DNA from: Methylococcaceae bacterium | GTDB taxonomy: Bacteria > Pseudomonadota > Gammaproteobacteria > Methylococcales > Methylomonadaceae | Reading direction: 5' to 3' | Length of the DNA stretch: 33,079 nucleotides | Assembly (NCBI GenBank): GCA_030626845.1 | Contig: DAOUTG010000022.1 | Location: forward strand, 1-33,079 | Part shown: positions 10,064 to 19,051 of the stretch, piece by piece | Numbering within the stretch: position 1 is the first letter of the stretch | How the letters are laid out: each line of letters opens with the position of its first letter | Made by a program: the position numbers and the translations under genes | Notes under the pieces: model-generated | Databases searched by the model: none | The model's input: the letters and a program-made list of their open reading frames with translations, nothing else | Told to the model about the DNA's origin: nothing

Positions 10064-11260
10064 ATGAGTGCCGTTAACACTGAAACTCAAATGCCACTAA
10101 TGGTATTTGAAACTGCTGAAGTTAAAAATGAATTAAAACTGAATAAACCTTTTCAAGATGAAAATAGTGAGCTACAACAACGCGCATTAAGTTCTATTGA
10201 ACAATTATTGAAAATAGAACCTCATGATATAACCGAAAAAAATAATAGTGTTGCTGCGGTTGAAAATATTGGCATTGAATTACAAAAAATGGCAGCTCGG
10301 CGTTCGGATATGCTGAAACAGTCTATTCACGTCTTATCAAAAACAGGGGATGATGGGGGGCCTGTCGCAAATTCTTTAGTTGATTTACGAACAACCGTTG
10401 AAGATTTAGATCCCAATCGTATCGATTTTTCTATGAACTGGTTTCGTCGTCTTATTGCCAGCTTACCTTTTGTTGGTACACCGATAGAAGCCTATTTTGC
10501 TCGTTATCAATCCGCTGATTCGGTTATTTCAGATATTGTTAATAGTTTGGAAAAAGGGCGCGATCAATTAAAACGTGATGTGATTACTTTGGATAATGAC
10601 CAGCAATATATGGGGGATTTATCTGAAAAATTAAAAAAAGCAGTTGCTTTTGCTGAAATGATTGATAAAGGACTGACTGATAAAGTTGAAAATGAATTAC
10701 CTTCAGATGATCCCAAAGTGATTTTTATAAAAGAAGAAATTATGTTTCCACTTCGGCAACGAATCATGGATTTACAACAACAATTAGCCGTTGCCCAGCA
10801 AGCGGTTTTAACCATAGAAATCATTAAACGTAATAATAAAGAATTAATTCGTGGGGTTTCCAGAGCTTTAGGCGTAACCGTCAATGCACTACAAATTGCC
10901 ATTACTTTATCTTTAGCCCTTGCTAATCAAAAAATTGTTTTAGAAAAAATAGAGGCAGTTAATAAAACCACGGATGCCTTAATTGGAGCAACCGCTGAAA
11001 AACTTAAAACGCAAGGCGTTGAGATTCACAAACAAGCCTCCTCTGCTCAATTATCAATGGATGTATTGAAAAAAGCCTTTGATGATATTCAAACTGCTTA
11101 TAAAGATATATCAACTTTTCGTCAAAAAGCATTACCCAATATGGCGACCACAATTTTAGAAATGGATGAATTTTCCGCAAAAGCGCAAGAAACCATTGAT
11201 AAAATGGAAAGCAGCAAAAAAGTTGAACAATACTATGGCTTAGATGCGATTAACGATTAA
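10064..11260 (+). CDS. TelA/KlaA-family protein (toxic anion resistance family)
   Basis: A 398-residue helical protein without signal peptide. The central block RRLIASLPFVGTPIEAYFAR at about 127-146, the QSADSVISDIV segment after it, the later ELIRGVSRALGVTVNALQIA segment, and the C-terminal ALPNMATTILEMDEF block match the TelA family (Pfam 'Toxic anion resistance protein TelA'), named after plasmid tellurite-resistance genes. Chromosomal members are linked more to envelope or antimicrobial stress than to tellurite as such. A GGAG ribosome-binding site precedes ATG 10064. It lies directly after the predicted membrane coiled-coil protein, echoing the XpaC/YaaN pairing in Firmicutes. A 26-bp palindrome separates it from the following solute-binding protein gene. 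Confidence 0.87.
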   Translation: MSAVNTETQMPLMVFETAEVKNELKLNKPFQDENSELQQRALSSIEQLLKIEPHDITEKNNSVAAVENIGIELQKMAARRSDMLKQSIHVLSKTGDDGGPVANSLVDLRTTVEDLDPNRIDFSMNWFRRLIASLPFVGTPIEAYFARYQSADSVISDIVNSLEKGRDQLKRDVITLDNDQQYMGDLSEKLKKAVAFAEMIDKGLTDKVENELPSDDPKVIFIKEEIMFPLRQRIMDLQQQLAVAQQAVLTIEIIKRNNKELIRGVSRALGVTVNALQIAITLSLALANQKIVLEKIEAVNKTTDALIGATAEKLKTQGVEIHKQASSAQLSMDVLKKAFDDIQTAYKDISTFRQKALPNMATTILEMDEFSAKAQETIDKMESSKKVEQYYGLDAIND

Positions 11261-11274
11261 CTAGAGCAAATCAT

Positions 11275-11300
11275 GTAGGGTGGGCTTAAGCCCACCCTAC
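11275..11300. repeat. Perfect 26-bp palindrome between telA-like and solute-binding genes
   Basis: Each arm is 13 bases (GTAGGGTGGGCTT and its exact reverse complement), with no spacer. It begins 14 bases after the TelA stop and ends 34 bases before the next start. No T run follows on either strand, so it looks like a REP/MITE-type dispersed palindrome more than an intrinsic terminator. It could still act as an mRNA stabiliser or partial terminator within the cluster. Confidence 0.85.
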
Positions 11301-11334
11301 GCAACTCACAATATAATCTTCATTGGAGTAAAAA

Positions 11335-12381
11335 ATGCGACAATTATTTTCGAGTTTAATTTTATTATTGAGCCTTTCAATGGTTTCAGTTTCTGCTTAT
11401 TCAGCAGATAAATTTAAAGCCTGCTGGTCACATTACACCGGCTGGGAAGCTTGGGGTTATGCCAACGATCAAGGTATATTAAAAAAGTGGGCGGATAAAT
11501 ATGGTATAGAAATTGAAATGACATTGGTCAATGATTATGTTGAATCTATCAATCTCTATACCGCAGGTGAATTTGATGCTTGCACCATGACGAACATGGA
11601 TGCTTTAACCATTCCTGCGGTGGGTGGCATTGATTCAACCGCGTTAATTATTGGGGATTACAGTAATGGTAATGATGGTATTGTGGCTAAGGGGGTTGAT
11701 AATCTAGCCGCATTAAAGGGACGCGAAATCATGCTAGTTGAATTATCCGTCTCACATTATTTATTAGCCCGTGCATTAGACGGTGTAGGTTTATCAGAGC
11801 GAGATGTTAAACTGATTAATACCTCCGATGCGGATATTGCCTCTATTTTTATAGCAACCCCGAATGCGGCAACCGTTACTTGGAATCCCCCATTACAGCA
11901 AGTTCGTAATGCAAAAGGGGCGAGCATGGTTTTTGATTCATCAAAAATACCGGGTGAAATTCTTGATTTAATGGTGGTTAAAACTGATGCGGATGAGCGT
12001 TTTAAAAAAGCTTTAGTCGGTGCATGGTATGAAACCCTAGGGCATTTGACTGCGGGTGGACAACAAGCAGAAAAAGCCATTGCCTATATGGCAAAAAATT
12101 CAGGCGCAACAGTTGCCGAATTCAAATCACAATTAAAAACCACTAAATTATTCCCAGATCCAAAACAAGCGGTTGCCATTGCTGAAAATAAACAAATCAA
12201 ACAAACAATGGAACAGGTTAGAAAATTTAGTTTTGATAAAGGTTTATTTGGACAAGGGGCTGCAAGCATGGATTTTGTAGGGATTTCTTTTCCTGACCAA
12301 ACGGTTTTAGGTTCAAAACGTAATATTAAGTTACGTTTTGACAGTCAATTTATGAAAATGGCAGAGCAAGGTAAATTATAA
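11335..12381 (+). CDS. Secreted ABC-type solute-binding protein, 'urea carboxylase region' family
   Basis: A 348-residue protein with a classic Sec signal peptide (MRQLFSSLILLLSLSMVSVS, cleavage probably after Ala24). The mature part starts DKFKACWSHYTGWEAWGYA and includes CTMTNMDALTIPAVGG, features I associate with the NMT1-like solute-binding family annotated as putative urea ABC transporter binding protein or urea-carboxylase-region binding protein (TIGR03427). Members are often encoded with permease, ATPase and urea carboxylase genes; none of those is here. Instead it closes a cluster with an OmpA/solute-binding fusion and a TelA-family gene, and argB converges on it after 61 bases. A GGAG ribosome-binding site precedes the ATG. 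The ligand is unknown; naming it a urea binder would be unsafe. Confidence 0.83.
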   Translation: MRQLFSSLILLLSLSMVSVSAYSADKFKACWSHYTGWEAWGYANDQGILKKWADKYGIEIEMTLVNDYVESINLYTAGEFDACTMTNMDALTIPAVGGIDSTALIIGDYSNGNDGIVAKGVDNLAALKGREIMLVELSVSHYLLARALDGVGLSERDVKLINTSDADIASIFIATPNAATVTWNPPLQQVRNAKGASMVFDSSKIPGEILDLMVVKTDADERFKKALVGAWYETLGHLTAGGQQAEKAIAYMAKNSGATVAEFKSQLKTTKLFPDPKQAVAIAENKQIKQTMEQVRKFSFDKGLFGQGAASMDFVGISFPDQTVLGSKRNIKLRFDSQFMKMAEQGKL

Positions 12382-12442
12382 TAAAATAAAGCCTATCAGG
12401 GTTAATATGAGACGTTTTATTTCATTACTTTTTTAGCCACTT

Positions 12443-13345
<903 letters not shown>

Positions 13346-13393
13346 TTAAGCTCTTTAAATTAAAATCAGACTTTGTAATCAAGGATACCTGTT

Positions 13394-14209
13394 ATGAATA
13401 AAATAGCAACTATAGATACCCGCCTTTGGCAGTTAGGCATTATGGCAATATTATTATTACTTGGGGTGTTGAAAAGAGATTTTAGCTTACTCCCTAGCCA
13501 AATTGCTTTAACATTTATCAGTGGTTTGCTTACCCAGACTTTGTTTATTAAATTTTTAAATATAAAAAAATACAGTTTTTTAAGTACGATCATTACTTGT
13601 TTTGGTTTATGTTTATTATTACGCAGTGCTAATTTATGGGTACATCCTGTTGTTGCTTATCTTGCAATAGCCTCTAAGTTTACTCTCCGTCCTTTTGGGA
13701 AACATTTATTTAATCCTGCTAATTTAGGGGTTATTTTAGGTATTAGTTTTTTTCCTGAAACTTGGATTACTAGCGGACAATGGGGGGCTGATTTAACTAC
13801 TGCACTTTGGTTAATTGCCGCAGGTTTTTTTGTAGCGCGTAATGCACAACGATTAGATATAACGGCTTATTTTTTAATGTGCTATGCGGGGATTTTTATT
13901 ATTATTCGTATTTTATGGTACGGTTATCCTTTAGCCGTATTTTTTCATCAATTTCAAAATGGCGCGTTGCTATTATTTGCTTTTTTTATGATTTCAGACC
14001 CGATGACGATTCCTCATAAACGTATAGGACGATTTATTCATGCAATTTTAGTCGCCGTATTAGCCTATATTTGGCAATATTGGCTATACTGGAATCAAGG
14101 TATTATCTGGGGTCTGTTTTTTGCCACTTTTTTAGTGCCATTATGGAACATTCTTTTTCTCGCTCCAGCTTATCAATGGCAACCTCTTTCAGGAGATTCA
14201 AATGTTTAA
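13394..14209 (+). CDS. RnfD/NqrB-like integral membrane protein
   Basis: A 271-residue membrane protein with about eight to ten hydrophobic helices. Two conserved blocks of the RnfD/NqrB fold are visible: GKHLFNPANLGV at about 107-118 and ALLLFAFFMISDPMTIP near 200, just as in subunit D of Rnf and B of Na+-NQR. No other Rnf subunit is encoded nearby and I do not see the usual SGAT-type FMN-attachment motif, so this is a stand-alone relative and not a working Rnf complex subunit. An AAGGA site 8 bases before the ATG supports the start. The last 8 bases overlap the DUF2330 gene, so the two are translationally coupled and probably act together in the membrane or periplasm. Confidence 0.82.
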   Translation: MNKIATIDTRLWQLGIMAILLLLGVLKRDFSLLPSQIALTFISGLLTQTLFIKFLNIKKYSFLSTIITCFGLCLLLRSANLWVHPVVAYLAIASKFTLRPFGKHLFNPANLGVILGISFFPETWITSGQWGADLTTALWLIAAGFFVARNAQRLDITAYFLMCYAGIFIIIRILWYGYPLAVFFHQFQNGALLLFAFFMISDPMTIPHKRIGRFIHAILVAVLAYIWQYWLYWNQGIIWGLFFATFLVPLWNILFLAPAYQWQPLSGDSNV

Positions 14210-15524
14210 AAAGTTACTTTTTATTAGCGCATTATTAATGCCGCAATTTTCCCATGCCTTTTGCGGTTTTTATGTCGCTAAAGCCGATGCTTCATTATAT
14301 AACCAAGCCTCACAAGTGGTTATGGTTAGGAAAGAAGATAAAACGGTTTTGAGTTTAATGAATGATTATCAAGGTGAATTGAAAGATTTCGCTTTAGTTA
14401 TTCCTGTTGCCGAAGTTTTACAAAAAGAACAAATTCATATCGGAGATAATAAATTATTTGAACATCTTGATAATTTTACTGCGCCTCGTTTAGTTGAATA
14501 TCATGATAAAAACCCTTGTGAAGTTAAACGCTACAAAGAAGAACGAATGTCTATGTCTACTTCTAGCGCAGCCCCGGCTTCTAAAATGAAAACAGAAAAA
14601 AAATTAGGGGTTACGGTGGAGGCTGAATATACCATTGGTGAGTATGATATTGTTATATTATCAGCGAAAGAATCCGATGGTTTAGAAACTTGGCTTGTAC
14701 AAAATGGTTATAAAATGCCTCAAGGAGCTTCGGCTGCCTTAGCCCCTTATATTAAACAAGATATGAAGTTTTTTGTCGCTAAAGTAAACTTGAAAGAACA
14801 AAACAAAACAGGGTTAAAATTTTTACGTCCGCTTCAATTTGCTTTTCAGTCTGAAAAATTTATGCTGCCCATACGATTGGGAATGATTAATGCGAAAGGG
14901 GCGCAGGATTTATTAGTCTATGTTTTAACTGAAAAAGGGCGCGTTGAAGTCAGTAATTATCAAACGTTGAAATTACCTAGCAATATGGATTTACCTGTTT
15001 ATATTAAACATGATTTTGCTAATTTTTATAAATCTATGTTTGATACCCAAGTTAAAAAACATGATATGCGGGCAGTTTTTACCGAATATTTTTGGAATAT
15101 GGGCTGGTGTGATCCTTGTGCTGCAAGTCCTTTATCAGCGGCTGAATTAAAACAATTAGGTGTATTTTGGTTAGGCTCAAGCACTTCTAATAATATGAGA
15201 GGGCGGGGTATTCCTGTGCAAGTCACCCGTTTACATGTGCGCTATACCCCTGAGACTTTTCCAGAAGATTTAATGTTTCAAGAAACGGGTGATAATCAGA
15301 ATTTTCAAGGGCGTTATGTTTTACGTCATGCGTGGAGTGGAAATCCAGAACAATGTGATGCTGCAGAAGCTTATTTTGAAAATTTGACAAAGCGACATGA
15401 AGAAGAATCTCGTGTTTTAAGTAAATTGACGGGTTGGGATTTGAATCAAATTCGTAAAAAAATGAATCTGAATGATAAAGTAACTCCTACAACCGATAAA
15501 TGGTGGGACAATATTTGGAAATAG
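14202..15524 (+). CDS. DUF2330 secreted protein
   Basis: A 440-residue protein. The N-terminus MFKKLLFISALLMPQFSHA is a Sec signal peptide, and the mature protein begins FCGFYVAKADASLYNQASQV, the start of the DUF2330 domain. It has several Cys residues (in CGF, CEV, WCDPCA and EQCDAAEAY), which could form disulfides in the periplasm; WCDPC is a CxxC motif. The C-terminal part (about 345-440) is charged and helical. The function of DUF2330 proteins is unknown to me. The start overlaps the RnfD-like gene by 8 bases, so the pair should be made in matched amounts. The convergent glyS gene lies beyond a two-hairpin element. Confidence 0.83.
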   Translation: MFKKLLFISALLMPQFSHAFCGFYVAKADASLYNQASQVVMVRKEDKTVLSLMNDYQGELKDFALVIPVAEVLQKEQIHIGDNKLFEHLDNFTAPRLVEYHDKNPCEVKRYKEERMSMSTSSAAPASKMKTEKKLGVTVEAEYTIGEYDIVILSAKESDGLETWLVQNGYKMPQGASAALAPYIKQDMKFFVAKVNLKEQNKTGLKFLRPLQFAFQSEKFMLPIRLGMINAKGAQDLLVYVLTEKGRVEVSNYQTLKLPSNMDLPVYIKHDFANFYKSMFDTQVKKHDMRAVFTEYFWNMGWCDPCAASPLSAAELKQLGVFWLGSSTSNNMRGRGIPVQVTRLHVRYTPETFPEDLMFQETGDNQNFQGRYVLRHAWSGNPEQCDAAEAYFENLTKRHEEESRVLSKLTGWDLNQIRKKMNLNDKVTPTTDKWWDNIWK

Positions 15525-15534
15525 TAACATTTTA

Positions 15535-15581
15535 TGTAGGTGCAAATTTATTTGCACAGTGCGGATAAATCCGCACCTACA
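15535..15581. repeat. 47-bp cruciform element with two internal hairpins
   Basis: An outer pair TGTAG (15535-15539) and CTACA (15577-15581) encloses two perfect 8-bp hairpins: GTGCAAAT/ATTTGCAC (15540-15557) and GTGCGGAT/ATCCGCAC (15559-15576), with one A between them. It fills the 64-base gap between convergent DUF2330 and glyS genes. It may serve as a bidirectional terminator, but the shape (two similar hairpins inside a stem) suggests a REPIN-like mobile repeat. Confidence 0.85.
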
Positions 15582-15588
15582 AAAGGTT

Positions 15589-17658
15589 TTAAGACTGCAA
15601 TTTAGAAATATCAGCTATTTGTAAAAACTGTTGCGATAATAAATTTAATAAAGCTAAACGATTAGCTCGCAAGTCTAAATCCTCACAATTGACCATCACA
15701 TGATCGAAAAAATTATCAACGGATTGTTTTAATTCGGCTAATCGTGATAATGCACCTTCATAATCACTTTGTTGCAATAAAGGTTGAATATCAGCCTCAG
15801 ATTTTCTGGCAAGTTCTAATAATTGTTTTTCTTGAATTTCTACTAATTCGCCAATAGTTGAGGCGGCTGTCGTTTCTGATTTCTTTAAAATATTGCCAAT
15901 ACGTTTATTAGCCGCAGCTAAACTAGTCGCTTCTGGTAAGGCTCTAAAGTTTTTAACCGCCTGTAAACGATTGATAAAATCTAATGGCTCTGTCGGTTTA
16001 ACGGCAATTACGGCTTCAAATTCATCAATTTTAAAACCTTGCTCTAAGCAATACCCTTTTAAACGTTCAAAGACAAAATCATTAATGCGTTTTTTAGTTT
16101 TTTCCAGCTCAAAATCATGTGTATAAAGTTGTAATGCGGTGGTGATTAAATCAACGATATTTAACGATAATTTATTTTCAATGATAATTCTTAAAATACC
16201 CAAACTTGCGCGGCGTAAACCATAAGGATCTTTATCCCCTGTGGGAATTAATCCTGCACTAAAAATTCCTGTTAGCGTATCTACTTTATCTGCTAAGGAT
16301 AAAATCTGTCCTGTCGTTGAACTGGGTGTTACAGTCCCTGATTGTTTAGGAAAATATTGCGCTTCTAAAGCATAAGCTACTTCTTCGTTTTCATTGTCTG
16401 CCAAAGCATAATAACGTCCAACGATCCCTTGAAGTGATGCAAACTCCCCGACCATATCGGTGATTAAATCGGTCTTAGCTAATAATGCCGCACGGTTTGC
16501 AAGTTCCTTATTGGCATTAAGCTTAATTGCAATATAATCTGCTAATGATTGTAAGCGTTTAGTTTTATCAGCCATTGTGCCTAATTTTTGCTGAAATACA
16601 ATCGTTTCTAATTTTTCAACCCGTGAAGCTAAAGAGGATTTTCTATCTTGATTCCAAAAAAATTCAGCATCGGCTAAACGGGGTAAAATAACGCGTTCAT
16701 TCCCCTTTTGGATAGATTCTGGATGCGTGCTTTTAATATTACTAAAAGTAATAAAATGCGCTAATAAGTCCCCTGCCTTATCAATAACAGGAAAATATTT
16801 TTGATTGCTTTGCATCGTCGTTATCAAAACTTCTTTAGGGAGTGCTAAAAAACGTTGATCAAAATTACCCATAATAGGCACAGGTTGCTCATTAAGGGCG
16901 GCAATTTCTTCTAGTAAATCTTCTTCAATATATGCAATACCGCCCACTTTTTGTGCGGCATCATTGGCGGCCTGTTTAATTAATGCTTTACGTTCATTAA
17001 TATCTACAATGACTTTTCCCTGAGTCCGTAAACTTTCAATGTACGAACTAGGTGTTTTAATAGTGATCTTATCGGGGGCATGAAATCTATGCCCTTGAGT
17101 CTGATTATCTGTTTTCAAACCCAATATTTCTGTTTCAATTACGGTGTCACCATACAGTAAAACAGCCCAATGGACAGGGCGAACAAATTCGGTTAAATGA
17201 GAACCCCAACGCATTTTTTTAGCAATGGGTAATTCGTGAATACTTTGATTAATAATTTCAGGCACTAATTCTACTGATGTTTTACCTTTGACAGTTTGCT
17301 TAAAAACAAGCCATTCGCCTTTATCCGTTTTCATGCGTTCTAAGCTATCAAATTCAGTCCCACAACTTTTAGCAAAGCCTAATGCAGCACGGCTAGGAGA
17401 CCCATCTTCCGTAAAAGCGGCTTTTACCGCAGGGCCTCGTTTTTCAACCACTTTATCAGCTTGTGTTGACGTTAATCCTTTAATTAATACCGCTAAACGT
17501 CTAGGGGTTGCATAGGCTTTAGTATCTTGATAATTTAATCCTGCCTTATCCAAACCTTTAAGTAGTTTATTTAATAAAGCATCGCTTAAAGTTAATAAAT
17601 TTTTAGGCGGGAGTTCTTCGCAGCCTAGTTCAAATAATAAATCTTGTTGTTCTGTCAC
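15589..17658 (-). CDS. glyS: Glycyl-tRNA synthetase beta subunit
   Basis: A 689-residue protein, the normal length for the bacterial beta subunit. It starts MTEQQDLLFELGCEELPPKN, the family N-terminus, and has the internal AYATPRRLAVLIKG and KKMRWGSHLTEFVRPVHW segments and a C-terminal anticodon-binding region (about 580-689). With GlyQ (alpha) it charges tRNA-Gly in an alpha2beta2 enzyme. glyQ normally precedes glyS, but here the upstream gene on the same strand is surA, 81 bases away, so the alpha subunit must be encoded elsewhere. The gene probably forms the distal part of an lptD-surA-glyS transcript. Confidence 0.95.
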   Translation of the reverse strand: MTEQQDLLFELGCEELPPKNLLTLSDALLNKLLKGLDKAGLNYQDTKAYATPRRLAVLIKGLTSTQADKVVEKRGPAVKAAFTEDGSPSRAALGFAKSCGTEFDSLERMKTDKGEWLVFKQTVKGKTSVELVPEIINQSIHELPIAKKMRWGSHLTEFVRPVHWAVLLYGDTVIETEILGLKTDNQTQGHRFHAPDKITIKTPSSYIESLRTQGKVIVDINERKALIKQAANDAAQKVGGIAYIEEDLLEEIAALNEQPVPIMGNFDQRFLALPKEVLITTMQSNQKYFPVIDKAGDLLAHFITFSNIKSTHPESIQKGNERVILPRLADAEFFWNQDRKSSLASRVEKLETIVFQQKLGTMADKTKRLQSLADYIAIKLNANKELANRAALLAKTDLITDMVGEFASLQGIVGRYYALADNENEEVAYALEAQYFPKQSGTVTPSSTTGQILSLADKVDTLTGIFSAGLIPTGDKDPYGLRRASLGILRIIIENKLSLNIVDLITTALQLYTHDFELEKTKKRINDFVFERLKGYCLEQGFKIDEFEAVIAVKPTEPLDFINRLQAVKNFRALPEATSLAAANKRIGNILKKSETTAASTIGELVEIQEKQLLELARKSEADIQPLLQQSDYEGALSRLAELKQSVDNFFDHVMVNCEDLDLRANRLALLNLLSQQFLQIADISKLQS

Positions 17659-17739
17659 AGTACGGTGCCTATATTTTTGTGTGCTTCGTTTATATTTTCA
17701 GGGGTTTGATTGAATAATTTATAAATTAGTAACCATGAT

Positions 17740-19035
17740 CTATAACCGTTCTAAATAAATTTCTACAAAAGCTTCACTCCGTAATCGACGCATCCAAAGC
17801 TCTGTTTCTTCTTCTATTTTGCGCCGCCGAATTTGTTCTTTTATCTGACTTTTTCCAAATTCCCCACTATCATCTTGCTCTTTTCTTTCCAAAACTTGAA
17901 TGATATGCCAGCCAAACGGAGTTTGTATAGGATCACTAATTTCGCCAGGAGCGAGTGAACTCATGGTTTGTTCAAACGCGGGGACTAATACCCCTGATGT
18001 AACCCAGCCTAAATCGCCCCCTTTTAAGGCAGAGGCGGTATCTTCAGAATGAGAGCGTGCGAGCGTTGCAAAATTATCACCCTCTTTAATACGTTCTTTT
18101 AACCCTATCAATTTTTGTCGCGCATCCTCATCATTCATGAGTTCATTGGTTTTTATTAAGATATGCCGTGCTTTAGTTGAGGTGACAATATGGGTTTCAT
18201 CTAGGTTAATAACCCCTTTTAAATCTAATACTTTAATAATATGAAAACCACTAGGACTTCTAATGGGGTCAGCAATTTCATCCTTTTTTAATGTTGGCAC
18301 TATATCAGTAAATACCGTTGGCATTTGTTCAATGGTTCGCCAGCCTAAATCACCCCCTGTTAACGCTTTATTACCTTCTGAAACTCGCATCGCTAATTGT
18401 GTAAAATCTTCACCTGAACGCAGTTTATTTACAATTTTATCCGCTTTTGCACGGGCAGTTTGAATTTCTTTGGCTCTTGCACCTTCTGGTAAAGCAACCA
18501 AAATATGTCCTAAATGATAACTTACGTCAGCATTAATGCCTGAGCGTGTTTCTAAGTAATGTTGAACTTCTCGATCAGTCACTTTGATACGATTAGAAAT
18601 TTCTCGCAGGCGAAGTTGTTCTAAAATAATTTCATTTTTAACTTTTTTTGCAAATTGTTCATAATTCAACCCTTCAGATTTGAAAGTTTCTTTAAATTGT
18701 TGCAAACTCATTTTATTTTCTTTAGCGATATTGGAAATGGCTGCTTCTAACATTTCATCACTCACCTGCGCGCCTGAGCGTTGTGCTAATTGATGTTGCA
18801 ATTTTTGCATAATCAATCGTTCTAATACCTGCTTTCTAAGAATTGTTTCAGGTGGCATGGGCATTTGGTTTGCTTTTATTTTTTGAACGATAACGGTAAC
18901 TTCTTGGTTTAATTCTTGATCAAGAATCACATCCTCTTCAACAATAGCAATAATACGATCAAGGGTTTCGGCTTTTAAATTTGAGCTAAAAAAAGACAAT
19001 CCCCAAATTAAACTAATAATAATTATTTTACTCAT
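17740..19035 (-). CDS. surA: Periplasmic chaperone and peptidyl-prolyl isomerase SurA
   Basis: The product (431 residues from ATG 19035) escorts outer-membrane proteins across the periplasm. It has a signal peptide (MSKIIIISLIWGLSFFSSNL, cleavage near KA|ETLD), an N-terminal chaperone domain (ETLDRIIAIVEEDVILDQE, to about 160) and two parvulin (PpiC) domains at about 160-265 and 280-385, each ending in a GxHII or GWHII segment, plus a short C-terminal helix. I chose the second ATG because it gives a clean signal peptide; a start at 19065 would add 10 polar residues and overlap lptD by 14 bases. lptD lies directly upstream, as in E. coli, and LptD is a known SurA client. Confidence 0.93.
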   Translation of the reverse strand: MSKIIIISLIWGLSFFSSNLKAETLDRIIAIVEEDVILDQELNQEVTVIVQKIKANQMPMPPETILRKQVLERLIMQKLQHQLAQRSGAQVSDEMLEAAISNIAKENKMSLQQFKETFKSEGLNYEQFAKKVKNEIILEQLRLREISNRIKVTDREVQHYLETRSGINADVSYHLGHILVALPEGARAKEIQTARAKADKIVNKLRSGEDFTQLAMRVSEGNKALTGGDLGWRTIEQMPTVFTDIVPTLKKDEIADPIRSPSGFHIIKVLDLKGVINLDETHIVTSTKARHILIKTNELMNDEDARQKLIGLKERIKEGDNFATLARSHSEDTASALKGGDLGWVTSGVLVPAFEQTMSSLAPGEISDPIQTPFGWHIIQVLERKEQDDSGEFGKSQIKEQIRRRKIEEETELWMRRLRSEAFVEIYLERL

Positions 19036-19051
19036 TTTTTGTCGGTCTCTA

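Noticed and set aside
10564-10902. 112-codon minus-strand frame inside the TelA-like gene
   Set aside because: A shadow of a well-supported coding region; its Cys/Ser-rich product has no family features.
11335-12381. Calling the secreted binding protein a urea-uptake component
   Set aside because: No permease, ATPase, urea carboxylase or allophanate hydrolase gene is present; the ligand cannot be read from the sequence.
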